Program-made: the position numbers and the translations under genes
From: Ichthyophonus hoferi
Taxonomy: Eukaryota; Opisthokonta; Ichthyosporea; Ichthyophonida; Ichthyophonidae
DNA length: 64,000 nucleotides
Reading direction: 5' to 3'
Assembly: GCA_002751075.1 (NCBI GenBank)
Contig: NAOQ01000083.1
Location: 103,403-167,402, forward strand
Shown here: positions 1 to 12,942 of the stretch, in pieces
Numbering within the stretch: position 1 is the first letter of the stretch
How the letters are laid out: every line of letters begins with the position of its first letter
Notes under the pieces: model-generated
Seen by the model: the letters and a program-made list of their open reading frames with translations, nothing else
The model's database searches: none
Told to the model about the DNA's origin: nothing

Positions 1-9
1 TTGTAATGT

Positions 10-10
10 G

Positions 11-58
<48 letters not shown>
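10..58. repeat. (TA)n(TG)n microsatellite
   Basis: An uninterrupted TA run passes directly into a TG run. No gene is adjacent. Confidence 0.9.
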
Positions 59-59
<1 letters not shown>

Positions 60-719
60 TGCCCAATTATCTACTCACTCGTTCAATTGCCCACCAATCT
101 CACATGCACTTTTTCGTTTCATTGGGCAATACACTAACATGTAGATTTGATAGGATGGCACTAAATAGCAAGAATTGAGTATGGGCCCACTGTAACCACT
201 CCTAATTAATTCCGATCACTCTGGAGAATAGTGTTATATAGAAACTGTGCATTGATATATGTCAATGCTATGTTTGTGATGATAAAATTATGGCTGTCCC
301 ATAATTATACAAGAACTCTTATTTAATTTTAAACATATACTTTATTTTAATTGACTCCATACCTGCAATAAAAATTAAATTCTTCAGTGATAGTTTTATA
401 ATAATTTTTAACGTATGTGATATGTGATGCGGTTACTATATTAGTATATTGCTATTGTGATGAATGCAAAACGAATGATGTTATATTGATGCATGTATAT
501 TACTGCCGTAAATACGTGGATAGAAAAAAATTGAATTTTAGTATATATTGTATTGTCATTAGACTGGTTTATTTTTATTGTGGTGAGTATAAAATGAATA
601 ACCTGGTAACGAGGTATATATAATATTGTGGTTTATAAAGGTATATAGCGATAGTTCTAGGGGTGTGGATATAGATACAAATGCAGGATGATATGGGTGT
701 GATGTTTAGCAATATTTAA

Positions 720-930
720 AATTATATACCATGCTTTGATACTATGATACTATAATACTGCTATACCATTATACTACTATACTACTATATCATTATATTG
801 CTATACTGTTTTACTGTTATATTATTATACTCTGATATAGATATATTATCATTGCCATCACACTACTATCCTACTATATGTACTATTATACTATTATACC
901 ACTATACTACTATACTAATTAATTGATAAA
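720..930. repeat. Imperfect ATACTACT-type repeat tract
   Basis: About 200 bases consist of degenerate units of the form ACTATA, ACTACT and ATTATA. The same type of tract recurs near 45530-45620, inside the first intron of the PPR-exonuclease gene. It looks like decayed simple-sequence DNA. Confidence 0.6.
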
Positions 931-1416
931 TGTATTTCTAAGAAAAACAACATATATATGTATTAACTATTATCAACTACATTATATTAGACTGCACTGT
1001 ATCTGCTTTTTATTATATTTATATTGTACCTCCTTATCAGCTCAGTCATAGATATAGATCATACAAGGTTGCATATTACTATATTACTGCAGTTTATGAC
1101 TTAGACAGCATAATAGAGAGAAAGATAAATAATTGTATGAGACCAGCGAGGACAATTCAGGGTTGTAGTGGCAAGAATTGGTCAGGTTTAATATATATCA
1201 CTATCTGATATCAGTAAACAGTTCTCTGATTCTTGCCAGTGAAAGTCTAGACATTACCATAATAGATGATGATTACAATAAAATGCAATAATTATCATAT
1301 GCTGGCAAGTATCTTCCAATCATCCAATGGACTATATATATTGTTAACAAATAATAATAAACACAAAGCTTTGCGTGTCACAAACAGATTGCTTTCCCGT
1401 ATCCGTATTATACGCG

Positions 1417-1500
1417 TATGCGGAGCTGTTATGCGGAGCTGTTATGCGGGGTTGCCGGGTATGTCCCGGGTGGGGGGCTTAATTAGTTGTTCCCCCTTTA
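1417..1500. repeat. GC-rich island: 13-bp direct repeats and hairpins
   Basis: TATGCGGAGCTGT occurs twice back to back (1417-1429 and 1430-1442) and a third partial unit follows. Next come CCGGG-TATGT-CCCGG (1455-1469), an inverted repeat, and then a G6 run facing a C5 run about 13 bases later. The base composition stands out from the AT-rich surroundings. No gene or known RNA was recognised. Confidence 0.55.
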
Positions 1501-3318
1501 TCCTTTCCCCATTATTGATCCCCCTTTATCCTTCCCCTATCATTATTCGTTAACGGTCTTACGATTATGACATTCTGTAATAACCAATAATAGATATATA
1601 GAATATTTAAGCAACATATATTTTACAATACTCTTTAACTAGTCAATAGCATACGGGGATTAAGATTCTATTTTCATTTTTATTCTTACTCCTTAGAATG
1701 AAACGATTTTGTCCTACATCAAATCATCATTGGATTGTTTATAAATACTCTTTTACGCTTTATGTAAGATGAGATCTCCCGTGAAATACATCAGTATAGT
1801 TCTATAAAAGCACAATTACATATTTTCATTAACTCTAATAAGATTATTCATTTTTCTGCTGGAGAACCAATTAATAAAATGTTTTTTTAATTTACTTATT
1901 AATGGCTAGTATCATACCAACCGATTAATACATATTAGCAGCGAGAGTATTTTTACAGTTTTTCATGGCTGTAATTGGTCCTTTATACATCTCTAATTGG
2001 AAATGTTTAACGAGCCAATAGGTAATTGCGAATAAGGGGTGTTGCTATACAATGAGCCATGAAGAACGTTGGCCATCAAGGTCTAGGTAGCCAATTGTAT
2101 TTTATATTATTAGATACCATCAATTGTTTTGCATAGATTTTATTTAATTACTTATATTTATGTTCACTGAGGATGCAACCACTAGAATTTATGTAGTAAT
2201 AGGTTGCATTTATCCCATCATCATCATCTAGTACACTATTCCTCGCAACAACCACATAAATCTTCAACTCTCTTGCTCCAAGTTTATATATATATGATTC
2301 TTGTACTGGTTATTTCCCCTATTATTATATATACATATCCTTTAGCAAAATCTTCCTATTTGTTGAATATATTATAATTGCTAACTGGAAGTAATGGAGA
2401 GCCTGGTTATAAATATAAATATTACCTCTGTGAAACTTCATTAAGGTCGATTGGAAAGATGATGTTATTGAAATATTATTTGATTATTTAGGGTTATGGT
2501 TAACCAATAAATGAGATCACATGAATGTTAAAATGGTATTTAAAATAGTGGTTTGGTTAAATAATCATTTTAATTAACCATAATAATATAATAATATAAT
2601 AATATAACAATAAATCTACTGTATAACCGATGCATATATTATGCATCTCAAAAAACATATCGGGAATTTGATACTATTCAGAGGTACCATATGAACTATA
2701 ACGTCATATCCGTGCAGCACATCTATGCGTGTAGTAGCAAGTTCTTCAAATAAATATATACATACATACTTAAATACATACTTAATAAGCAGGCATTCCC
2801 GAACTCTACGTATCTACTCAATTTTTGAAATTCTTTGTAAAATAAACAATATCTATTTATATTTGGTACTAATTAAATATTTATAGACAGAAATAGTGAT
2901 ATAATAGTCCGTCCAATTAGACTAAAAAAAAAAATCTTATATATGTATTAATATATGTACCTCTAGATAAACCAAAAAGAAGATATATTTACTATATGTT
3001 ATTTTTATTGTAAGAAGATAATATTTGAATTGAGTAAATTTAACGTATATTTTACGAACGACCGACCGCCTCTGCATAAATAGATGTATGACCATAATAG
3101 TAAAATCCAAATTTTTAATCTATTTTAAAACATTTTAAAACACCTAAGACTTTTTAAATATTAAACGGGCGAATGAAATGAATCTATAGTATCAGTTACT
3201 TTATTAGGTTGTTAAACTAGGAAATAAGATCGAGTTGTAACGATAACACGTAGACATTGAGAGAGAGAGTCGAGTACAGTATAGTATGTGTACGTATAGG
3301 TATAGTACAGCACGACGT

Positions 3319-3350
3319 AATAAGAATAAGAATAAGAATAAGAATAAGAA
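3319..3350. repeat. (AATAAG)n microsatellite
   Basis: Five AATAAG units lie in a purine-rich stretch about 340 bases before the B56 start codon, inside the likely promoter or 5' UTR. Confidence 0.8.
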
Positions 3351-3685
3351 CAAAAAAAGAGGCAGAGAGCGAGAGAGATAGAAGGATATAGAGAAATTAT
3401 TTAGTGTGAAGAGGTAAAAAACGGAGAGAGGGAGAGAATCGTGCATATAAATTTACACCTATATGTATCTTTGTTCACTAGCTGGTACTTTAGTCTTTAT
3501 TGGCGGCCTTAAACTACAGTGTGGTTGAACAACTAAGACGGGTTTGTTCACTTAACTTTTTTAATTTTATATTTGGTTTATATTAACTCACAGGCGTGTA
3601 GCGTATTCTAAACGCTCTGCCCGGGATTCATTATTACTCTTTCACTGTGGAGGGGAATTGGGATAAACTATTAGACGGCTTGAGG

Positions 3686-5626
3686 ATGAAGGCATTTGGA
3701 ATAAGACTGGGAGTTGGCCATAACAATGTGGAGGGAAGGAAAGATGATAAAGATAAGGAAAAGGATAAGAGTAAAGATAAGGAGAAAGAGAAAAAGGAAA
3801 AGAGCAAAGAGAAAAAGGATAGGGCTAGGGAGAAGAAAGAGGAAGAAAAAACGAAACATGAGCGGGAGAAAAAAGGGGAAGAAAAGGCCAGGCATGAGAA
3901 GGAATTGTTAAGGAAGGAGGAAGAGAGGCTCAAGCACGAAAAAGAAAAGGAAAAGAAAAGGGATGACAGAGGAAAACATGAAAAGGAAAAGACACCACAT
4001 AGTTCAGTTACTTCCGTTGACTCACTTACCGGTGCTAACGGTAAGGAGAAAACAGAATCCTCAAAGCCTAAGGTATCTACACCTACTCTCGCTCATCACC
4101 AGAAAGGAGTAAATAGCCCCACTAGTGTTGCTCTGTCAGACCTGCCTATTGCCAAAGCACCACGGAGGCAGAACTCGTCTCATTTCCGTGGACAACAAAA
4201 GACAGAAATCAAGAAACTACCAGCCTTCAAAGATGTGGCTATTAGCGAGCGACAGGACCTCTTTGTTCGTAAACTTCGTGAGTGTTGTCTTTGCTTTGAC
4301 TTTTCCGACGCATTGCAGGATTTACGAGGGAAAGAAACTAAGCGGGCCATGTTAAATGAGGTAGTTGAGTATATCACTAACAACAGAGGAGTTTTGACTG
4401 AAGTTATTTATGCTGAAGCCGTTAATATGTTTGCCACCAATGTACTCCGCACCCTCCCTCCTTCACAAAACCCTTCTGGGGTAGACTTTGACCCTGAGGA
4501 AGATGAGCCTGCTCTCGAAGCAGCTTGGCCTCACCTTCAGATTGTGTACGAGTTCTTTCTTCGCTTTTTGGAGTCAGCTGACTTCCAGCCTAACCTTGCT
4601 AAGAAATATGTCGACCAGACCTTTGTTTTACAGCTGCTTGACCTATTTGACTCGGAGGACCCAAGGGAGAGAGACTTTCTCAAAACCACGCTGCACCGTA
4701 TCTATGGAAAGTTTTTGACATTAAGAGCCTTTGTTCGTAAAAGTATTAACAACATCTTTTATCAGTTTGTCTATGAGACGGAACATCATAATGGTGTGGC
4801 TGAATTATTGGAAATTCTTGGGTCCATTATTAACGGGTTTGCCATTCCACTCAAGGAAGAACACAAGACCTTTCTCTTACGTGTGCTTATTCCTCTTCAT
4901 AAAGTCAAATGTCTGGCCTTATATCATCCCCAGCTAACCTACTGTGTAGTACAATTTCTTGAAAAGGACCCAGCCTTAACGGAGCCTGTGGTGATGGGGC
5001 TGTTGAAATACTGGCCTAAGACAAACAGCCCCAAAGAAGTCATGTTCTTGAATGAAATTGAAGAGATCCTCGATGTAATTGAACCGTCAGAGTTCCAACA
5101 TATTATGGTAGCATTGTTTGTTCAGTTATCCAAGTGTGTGTCCTCATCTCACTTCCAGATTGCAGAGAGGGCCCTGTATTTCTGGAATAACGAATACATT
5201 ATTAGTCTTATCAGTGAAAATGTCACAGTGATTCTCCCCCTTATGTTTTCTTCTTTGTATCGCAATAGCAAATCACACTGGAACAGAACCATTCACGGTC
5301 TCATTTACAATGCACTTAAGCTTTTCATGGATACCAACCCAGCACTTTTTGCGGAGTGTACACAGAGGTATAAGGAGGAAGTAGAGAACGATGCCCTAAT
5401 GGAGGAAATGAAACGGGCACGGTGGGAAGCGATTGAGAATATCGCGCAAGAGCATAGCCTATATGACCAATTATCATTTGATATGGTGGAGCGGGAGAAG
5501 GGAAGGGTGGCCATAGGGGTAAAGCAGAGTATAACGGAGAAGCAATGTCCGTCCATATTTGTAGATGAGGAAAGTAGCTTTGAGGAAATTGAAAATGAAG
5601 AGGTGCTTGGAGAGGCAAGAAAATAA
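3686..5626 (+). CDS. PP2A regulatory subunit B56 (B')
   Basis: This is the targeting B56 subunit of the protein phosphatase 2A holoenzyme, which selects substrates for the A/C core enzyme. The first ATG of the open frame is at 3686 (A at -3), giving 646 residues; the open frame runs 39 bases further up but only to a GTG. Residues about 18-110 are an extremely charged Lys/Glu/Asp stretch, then a Ser/Thr/Pro linker, then the B56 HEAT-like domain from about 176 ([18 protein letters not shown]) to about 590. The [20 protein letters not shown] segment near residue 337 and [20 protein letters not shown] are family hallmarks; the first belongs to the groove that binds LxxIxE motifs in partners. The domain is intact. 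Unlike the other genes here it has no intron in its coding sequence. Assignment is firm; the K/E-rich N-terminus is lineage-specific. Confidence 0.95.
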   Translation: MKAFGIRLGVGHNNVEGRKDDKDKEKDKSKDKEKEKKEKSKEKKDRAREKKEEEKTKHEREKKGEEKARHEKELLRKEEERLKHEKEKEKKRDDRGKHEKEKTPHSSVTSVDSLTGANGKEKTESSKPKVSTPTLAHHQKGVNSPTSVALSDLPIAKAPRRQNSSHFRGQQKTEIKKLPAFKDVAISERQDLFVRKLRECCLCFDFSDALQDLRGKETKRAMLNEVVEYITNNRGVLTEVIYAEAVNMFATNVLRTLPPSQNPSGVDFDPEEDEPALEAAWPHLQIVYEFFLRFLESADFQPNLAKKYVDQTFVLQLLDLFDSEDPRERDFLKTTLHRIYGKFLTLRAFVRKSINNIFYQFVYETEHHNGVAELLEILGSIINGFAIPLKEEHKTFLLRVLIPLHKVKCLALYHPQLTYCVVQFLEKDPALTEPVVMGLLKYWPKTNSPKEVMFLNEIEEILDVIEPSEFQHIMVALFVQLSKCVSSSHFQIAERALYFWNNEYIISLISENVTVILPLMFSSLYRNSKSHWNRTIHGLIYNALKLFMDTNPALFAECTQRYKEEVENDALMEEMKRARWEAIENIAQEHSLYDQLSFDMVEREKGRVAIGVKQSITEKQCPSIFVDEESSFEEIENEEVLGEARK

Positions 5627-7302
5627 GCAAAGATATATTGTATAATGATGTTGATGCTTGTGTAGACGGTGTGTTGTGCATTCCCTGGGTGTTATTGTTT
5701 ATTCTGTACAACTGACTTGCCTTGTTTTTAACTATGTGTTTCTACCGTATAGAGTTGTAACTGCCTTCTTGTGTGGTCTCTACCACCATCCTTTCATTTT
5801 ACCATTAAACATTCCTAGACTTGGCATACTATGATGCCTGTAGTCGTAAGTGAATGATGCATTGGGAAGGGGGTGGGCTAGAGTGATATTATCAGGAAAT
5901 AAGAGGACGGAGACATAAATAAAGTATTAACACAATAACTATATCATAGCTGCATTAAAAAAATACTATTTGCTTTTGAACTATATGCTGTAGCCTCATA
6001 TAGTATCAACTTATCTACACCCTAATCATAGATATTTGTTGCAAACATGTGAGTTTGAAGATGTGTTATTAACATATATTCAACAAAGTAGGAAGAGGGG
6101 GACTTAAACATGGATATCGATGTAGGTGATATACCATCATCTTGAAACAGCTTATTCGGTCGAAACTACATAAGGCCTAATCTCCGGATTACCGAAGTCA
6201 AAGCTAAATAATAAAGATATTTAAAGTACATATGGTGCCATGCTATTATCTCTATAGTATTTATATATTACTGCATGCATAGATCGACTAATAGCATTCA
6301 TGTTTGTGATCAATTGTAGAATGGGTTATTGAGAAATGGAGATACTACCAATGTAATGTCGAAAATGGTAAAGGTGTTCGGAGTGTACATTAACACTGCA
6401 TAATTTTAATTCGTTGGTTTTAACATAAATGAGTATCAGTAAACAAAGTTTAAAAATATGAAACGCATTTAAAAGATATTTTTTAACTTTCTTGTGCTAT
6501 GTAACATAGGTTGCGCAACCAATCTGAGATAATTACTATAATTCCTCCTTGGCAGTAGTACTCGATGGATGTATTGAAGTGATTCATATGACAGTGCATG
6601 GGATATATATACTCCTAGAAACTCTGTCTCTGGTTACAAACATAAATCAATTACTGCAATCGATACCAAGAGAAGATCTGTGGTACTTAAAGAAAAGAAG
6701 CTCCAAGTGCAACTTTCGCCTGACTCAAGCAATGCCCATACGTCAAGGCAGTTAGGAAAGAAAACAACTCAAGTTGTGATTCAGATTCAACATGAACAGA
6801 TGCCCACGTCGTTTGTGTAAATTTCTTCTATTGTGGAATTCTCATTCATACATTTATTTTTGTTTGTTGAAAGCACAACAACAGAATCCGAAGTTTACAG
6901 TGAAAAAAAAAAAAAAAAGAAGATTATATGTCAGTTGGCCCCAGACAGGATTCTACTCAGCATATCTCAGAATACGATAATGTGCTTCTCTTTTGACCAC
7001 CCATCAGTCGCTAATCTCATAAAACTATTAACTGCCCAACCTGGAAGGCCTCTCCAATCTATAACGTGTGGCTAGATATTATTGGAACCTGTGTAGTTCA
7101 TTGCAATGAATGATTCCTTATTTTTATATAATAGAATATAACATGGTCTAATAATCTATTATCTGCTATTAATCAAAACTACGTATTTAGCTAAAATGTA
7201 TGATACTAGAGAAACTTTCCATCCAACTTATGCAATAATGATTCAGATTGAAATTAATGCATGTATACCATATTATATTAGGTAGACTTTTCAATCTAAA
7301 AT
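5627..7302. other. Intergenic region, no gene recognised
   Basis: After the B56 3' UTR no gene was recognised. A 68-codon open frame at 6549-6755 (plus) looks slightly protein-like but matches nothing I know and has no clear splice sites; it could be a decayed exon. Confidence 0.4.
5804..5923 (+). other. Candidate polyadenylation signals of the B56 gene
   Basis: ATTAAA at 5804-5809 and AATAAA at 5918-5923 lie about 180 and 290 bases after the B56 stop codon. Either could direct 3' end formation. No transcript evidence is available. Confidence 0.35.
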
Positions 7303-8618
7303 AGTTTTTTTTTTGTACAATATAGTCCGCCACCGGACATGCATTATTGTCAGGGTAACGGGTTAAAATAAAGACAAAGTATGTTTATCCTATATTTTCC
7401 CCGTTTCTGCAAGTATGAGCTGTACAAGTCAGTAGACTTTAAGTAATGTGTAATTGCTGGCTGGAAGGGAATCCAAATGGCCTATCACACCCGAGTAGGG
7501 CACAAAAGGAGATTCAATAGGAAGGAATTACCTCAGATGGCATCATATCCACCAAACCATATACTTGCCAAGGCCAGGCCCAATCAGTTAGCCTAACCTA
7601 TTTTTAAAAAAATAAGCTATTATCACTAGCTTAAAGCACTATGTTATACTTTATTATCATTATTAAATTATTATTTTATATTTAATAATAACTATATATA
7701 GAATGACAACACTATTTTATTTACACTCTTTTACAAATACTAACATATTATCACGGTATTAATTCCATTTTATATTTTGATATCACTATTGAATTACTAC
7801 TACATTCTACACCCTCTTATTCTCTGTTTATCCAACAATCAAAACATTGGGTGAACTTATTATTGGACAACATGGAAAAGGGGACCATAACATGAAATAC
7901 GATAACTGTTGCGAATAATAAGTAGAGAGAGCAGCTTTCCTGAGACCTATATTTGTTTAAAAGGAGAAAGAATACCGAATTAAGGTGCGTTTTAACTTGT
8001 CACTTTGCATATATGGAGTACAGATATGCTAAGATACATTTTTATTATTAAGCAAATCACTAGGACTTGCCATAGACAGGATGCCTAAGCAATGTGCTAT
8101 CTGCACCCAAAACATCTGAAATGGCTTATTATACAGCTGGATCTCTACTATTGGCTGGTTCAATTTTTATTGATAACCTAGGATTGCCGTTTAACAATAG
8201 ATTGCCCCAGCTCTTTTTCCAGGCTACGTATGTAATAATATATGTAATAATAATTTTTAATAATATTAAATATTCATAACTATATAAAAAGATATTTAAA
8301 TGACTTAAATATTCCTGCTTTAAAAATAACATATTATAATACAATAACATAATAGAAAATAATATTACATAGCAAAATACAATACCAAAGTCATTCAGGA
8401 ATTAAATGCTCCAAAACATTTTATGAAGTACTAGAATACTTTGTTAATCATAGTTGGCTTGAAAACCTTGAGGGAATTTGTTGAGGGCCTAGTTCCCATC
8501 AACAACTGTGGAAATGAGAAAAAATATGGGGTAAACATACACTGTCTTTATTTTAAGCCGTTACCCTGACAATGACGTATGTCAAGTGTCAGGTAGTGGA
8601 TTATAATGTAAAAAAACT
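7303..8618. mobile_element. Element with ~100-bp terminal inverted repeats
   Basis: The sequence at 7303-7405 recurs as an inverted copy at about 8511-8618. Shared blocks include ATTGTCAGGGTAACGG and TTAAAATAAAGACA, both ends open with a poly-T run after AGT or CAGT, and the inner part reads GTATGTTTA...CCCC in both. The inside, about 1.1 kb, has no recognisable transposase, so this looks like a non-autonomous DNA transposon (MITE-like) or foldback element. The two ends have diverged by scattered substitutions and a few small indels, so it is not recent. No target-site duplication was clear. Confidence 0.6.
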
Positions 8619-9069
8619 GGAAGCCTTGTCTCAACCACACAATGATTAATTTATACTATTCTAAACACGTCATGCAGTGAGACCAAGTTCTGATTGAACT
8701 TTATATTAAAGCTAGATTGGTTTCCTAATATCTATTATTGTTTAACGAGTATTAAAATGAAATATTTAAAGACAAGCTCCAAATAAATCACTATAAATGT
8801 CTATATATAAATGATGAAGTTTTAACCACAATAACAATATCTAATAGTAAGTGCCATCGTTAAAATAATGAACCTTCACACGAAGGTCGTCATTACTAAT
8901 TTACTATACCCATACACTAAATAGTGCAATGCTTCTAACCTACTTGTGTTCTATGGACACATATCATACTTGTATAAAACACTTAACATATGTCTATAGT
9001 AACATATATGACAACACTCCTTTTATGTCTCAGCATATCTATTGAGATGTAATTTTCCATGTCTAATGC

Positions 9070-11340
9070 TAGTTGAGCGCAGACTATGCAAAATCTGTCA
9101 GGCAAACCGCCTTGGCAAAGATGTCAGCCTTCTGTTCTACCACCATTGGAACTTGGTTTATCACTAGCTTTCCATCTTGAATGGCAACCTGGTGTAGTGG
9201 TACTTTATCTGGATGTGCTTCATATTTCTAGTGATCCCACTGTTTTCAGTAGTTCTTAAGATTGCTGCTTGATTGTCCTTGAATATTAGAAATGGCTTTA
9301 AGGCAATACCTAGGCAATCCAGAGGGTCTATCATCTAAGCAGTTTCACGAGTGACAGTGGATAAATCTATGTACTCAAATGGTACTGGAATGGCTACAAT
9401 GGTTTGTTTCTTGCTCATCCAGGAAATCAGGGAATCTGAGATAAAAAATATATGAAACCAGTTGTGGGCTTTCCAGAGTTTACATCTCTAACAAAATTGG
9501 CATTTGTATAAGCAATAATCTTGCGGGTTTTATAATGGTAGACTATACCTTTGTCTAGGTAAGAGTTCAAGTATGCTATTGCACGAAGTATCATCTTCCA
9601 AAATGAGTTGGAAGAATTGAAGGAAAAACGACATAGAAATCCTACTGCATAAAAAATACGAGTAGGTAAGGCCGGACACCCATAAGGGATATCTTATGTC
9701 CGTGTCCATTTAATAGTTCCTTACATGGCATATGGGGTCACTGGGGATGGCTAAGTCTAAAGCTGACTTGATAGACTTAGGGACATGACATTCTTGGTAT
9801 TAGTCAAGTCATATGTTTGAATATTTTCTTTCACATATCTCTCTAGAGATAAAGGAATGGAATGATTCTTATTATTCATTATTTTGTATTCAAGATATTC
9901 TAAAGAAAACCCTAGTTTGTTTGTGTCAAACGTTTGCTTCATGTTTTTGATGAGTCTGTCAACAGCAGCCGTTTTATCAACCACTATTAGCATGTCTTTA
10001 ATATACACACAGATGACCAAGAAATAAAGCACACCATGTGACGCAAATAAATGTGAGTCAGCATTAATGGGAAAAGATGTTCTCTTGTTACAAAACCTGC
10101 TAAGGTACATTACCTTACTGAAGCAGATTGCTTCAGATCTTATAATGATTGCTAAAAATTACAAACCCCCCTTTTGAAGTTGGAGTCAACAAATCCATCA
10201 GTTTGGTATATATGAATGCCATTCTCAAGTTAAACATTTGGGTAGGTTACAAATATATAGAGTTGAACCAATGATAAACTATGAGCTGTAGCTGCAGTTA
10301 AGAAAATGTGGAATAAATTCAAAGAGCACATTAAGAACTTGATTTAAAAGTAATCTACGTTAAAACGTTGCCGATTGCTCAAGACTACAATTGGGCTTTG
10401 TAATTAGCAATGGTACCATGGCTATTGTGCCTGGTATTAAAGATTTACATTGGTCTTAGTACTGTTTGGGAAGGGGCCTGATTGACTAGTTGCCATGTTG
10501 TGTTGTCCTGTAGAAAATTTATCTCTGCTGTATAGGCCTTCTCCCATTATATCCAGAGAGGGGACTTCATTACAGTGTACACAGACTTTGGAACGTCCAA
10601 GCCATGCATGTTGGGTAAGGATGTGGTATGAAGTGCAGGGTCAGTAGAGGGGTTTTGGAAGATGTGTAGTCCCAAGTTTGTTATAAATGGCACATACTGG
10701 GCATTCCTGAGATTATTTCAGGTAGTAGAAACCTGAGACTGCTTTTTAATTGACAAGTGCTCTAGAGAGATTTTGCTTCCTGATGTGAAAGTTGAAGAGT
10801 GCTTGTCCTTCTTGGGGGCTGGTTTGGCTACTGTCTCGGACTCAAAAGACTAGTTGCTACATATGAGCTGCTTGCTATTAATATTTTTCAGTGGAGACTG
10901 AACGTGGGGTTGACAGTGGAGGTAGATGCAGTTGAATTCTAAACTGTACCTTTTTTGCCCCAAGGGCAGACAATTATAGAATCTAATATGTAAATCCAGT
11001 CATTGGCTGTGTTCCCATGTTTCATCCCCTGTTCATTTTAGAAAACGAACTGAGTAATCTTGTAAGACAGTTGTTATCCTGCTTCCGTTCAGAAAGGATA
11101 TTAAGAACAACTCGATTTTCACATCAGGGATCAAGGTCATATAACACAATTTCAGTGCTATGGTCCTCTCAATGGCATCTACAGTAATTAGTATATTAAT
11201 ACTACCATATTCAAGGGCATTGCTCTTGGAGCCATCACCCCATCCAATATAGGATAATTCGGGGATATAGGAGATGAAATCATTCTTGCAATGCCGGTAA
11301 GTCTCTTGCTGATAGCAAAGTGCTTCAATTGGAAGATGAT
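9070..11340 (-). mobile_element. Ty1/copia retrotransposon fossil
   Basis: On the minus strand, in order of transcription, weak but recognisable copia polyprotein parts appear: an aspartic-protease-like region (about 11340-11080), a linker leading into reverse transcriptase (about 10650-9760), and RNase H (about 9700-9070). Their order and spacing fit the copia family. The copy is heavily broken, with many interruptions, and appears old. Long terminal repeats were not identified. Confidence 0.75.
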
Positions 11341-11765
11341 TGTTGTCCTACTGCTGAACACTGTACTAAGCTGATCAAAAATTATTAGTACTTTGAACCC
11401 AAGGTTTCCAAGGAAAAAAGATGGGCATTTCTGATAATTTTATAAGCACTACTTTTTTGATAAAGGGGAGTCTACAATAGATAGGTTGTTAATATTTTTT
11501 TTTATTTTAGAAAGGTAATAAATAATACATAAAAATATATTGTGGCTTCTAGTGGATCTTCATTCGCTACAAATAAAAAAGCTTAAAATAATGACTACCT
11601 AAAAAGTGGACCCAGAAAGTAGTTTGAAATCTGAATGCCCAATAAACCTAATATTTTCAGCTGTATTTTAGAAGTTTCATTCTTCCACTACAAACAAATT
11701 ATGCCAATAGGTTTGTTAAAACAATAGATTTTTTAATTAAATAGACGTAACCCCAATAGAGAAAA

Positions 11766-12335
11766 NNNNNNNNNNNNNNNNNNNNNNNNNNNNNNNNNNN
11801 NNNNNNNNNNNNNNNNNNNNNNNNNNNNNNNNNNNNNNNNNNNNNNNNNNNNNNNNNNNNNNNNNNNNNNNNNNNNNNNNNNNNNNNNNNNNNNNNNNNN
11901 NNNNNNNNNNNNNNNNNNNNNNNNNNNNNNNNNNNNNNNNNNNNNNNNNNNNNNNNNNNNNNNNNNNNNNNNNNNNNNNNNNNNNNNNNNNNNNNNNNNN
12001 NNNNNNNNNNNNNNNNNNNNNNNNNNNNNNNNNNNNNNNNNNNNNNNNNNNNNNNNNNNNNNNNNNNNNNNNNNNNNNNNNNNNNNNNNNNNNNNNNNNN
12101 NNNNNNNNNNNNNNNNNNNNNNNNNNNNNNNNNNNNNNNNNNNNNNNNNNNNNNNNNNNNNNNNNNNNNNNNNNNNNNNNNNNNNNNNNNNNNNNNNNNN
12201 NNNNNNNNNNNNNNNNNNNNNNNNNNNNNNNNNNNNNNNNNNNNNNNNNNNNNNNNNNNNNNNNNNNNNNNNNNNNNNNNNNNNNNNNNNNNNNNNNNNN
12301 NNNNNNNNNNNNNNNNNNNNNNNNNNNNNNNNNNN
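11766..12335. other. Assembly gap (570 N)
   Basis: A run of N. Open frames spanning it are artefacts. Confidence 0.99.
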
Positions 12336-12869
12336 ACATTTTAAATTACTTTAAATATTCTAGTCATAATTGTAATAAAGCAGGCTCAACACTTAAAAAT
12401 GCATTGGCTTATCTTTAGAAATTATATTTAATCTTTTGTAAAGGAAGTTTTTGTGATAATAATGAGAAGCATATTGTTATATATATAAATATGCAAATAA
12501 TATATATAACAAAATACAATATTGGTATTATACAAAATAAGTGTTCAATATAAATTTTAAGTATTTGCATGGGAATTGATGCCATGCTGGCAATGTCTTA
12601 TTAGACATTTCTAAGTTACATATGATAATTTAAATTTCGGAAATTTAATCGTTTCATATTTTTTTTAAAAAAAAGACCAACTACGTTATTATGATAATCC
12701 AAAATGAATATGATTAATTTAAACAGCAAACTTTCTATTAGTAATTTTATTAATGTTTTCTTTTGGTGGGTTGGGAGCTTCTACCAAGTAGTTCTATGAG
12801 CCTGGTGTAAGGAAAAAACAAATGCATAATATTTACATGCTATATTGGGTAACCCTTTTGTAACATACT

Positions 12870-12942
12870 GGCTTTGTGAATCAGATGAGCAGAGCGTCTG
12901 TTTAGTAGTCAGAATGTTCTGAGTTAAATTCTTGGTGAAACC
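12870..12942 (+). pseudogene. tRNA-Thr(AGT)-like pseudogene
   Basis: A 73-base cloverleaf can be laid out: acceptor GGCTTTG with TGAAACC (one mismatch, two wobble pairs), anticodon stem TCTGT/TCAGA around loop TTAGTAG (anticodon AGT, threonine), and T arm CTGAG-TTAAATT-CTTGG. The D arm pairs poorly, the D loop lacks the GG pair, and the T loop has TTAAATT instead of TTCRANY. A T-run follows shortly after. These defects suggest a decayed tRNA gene or the head of a tRNA-derived SINE rather than a working tRNA. Confidence 0.5.

Larger units (their letters stand above)
1..3685. other. Intergenic region upstream of the B56 gene
   Basis: No credible coding exon was seen on either strand. The region holds a (TA)n(TG)n microsatellite near its start, a run of imperfect ATACTACT-type repeats, a small GC-rich island with direct repeats and hairpins near 1417-1500, and a purine-rich AATAAG hexamer run shortly before the B56 gene. 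A possible 3' splice site (CTCACAG) near 3593 means the B56 5' UTR may contain an intron. Confidence 0.5.

Noticed and set aside
3634-3933. Minus-strand open frame rich in Ser, Phe and Leu
   Set aside because: It is the antisense shadow of the Lys/Glu-rich B56 N-terminus.
6549-6755. 68-codon plus-strand frame that looks protein-like
   Set aside because: No family was recognised, there are no flanking splice sites and no partner exons; kept only as a note in the intergenic entry.
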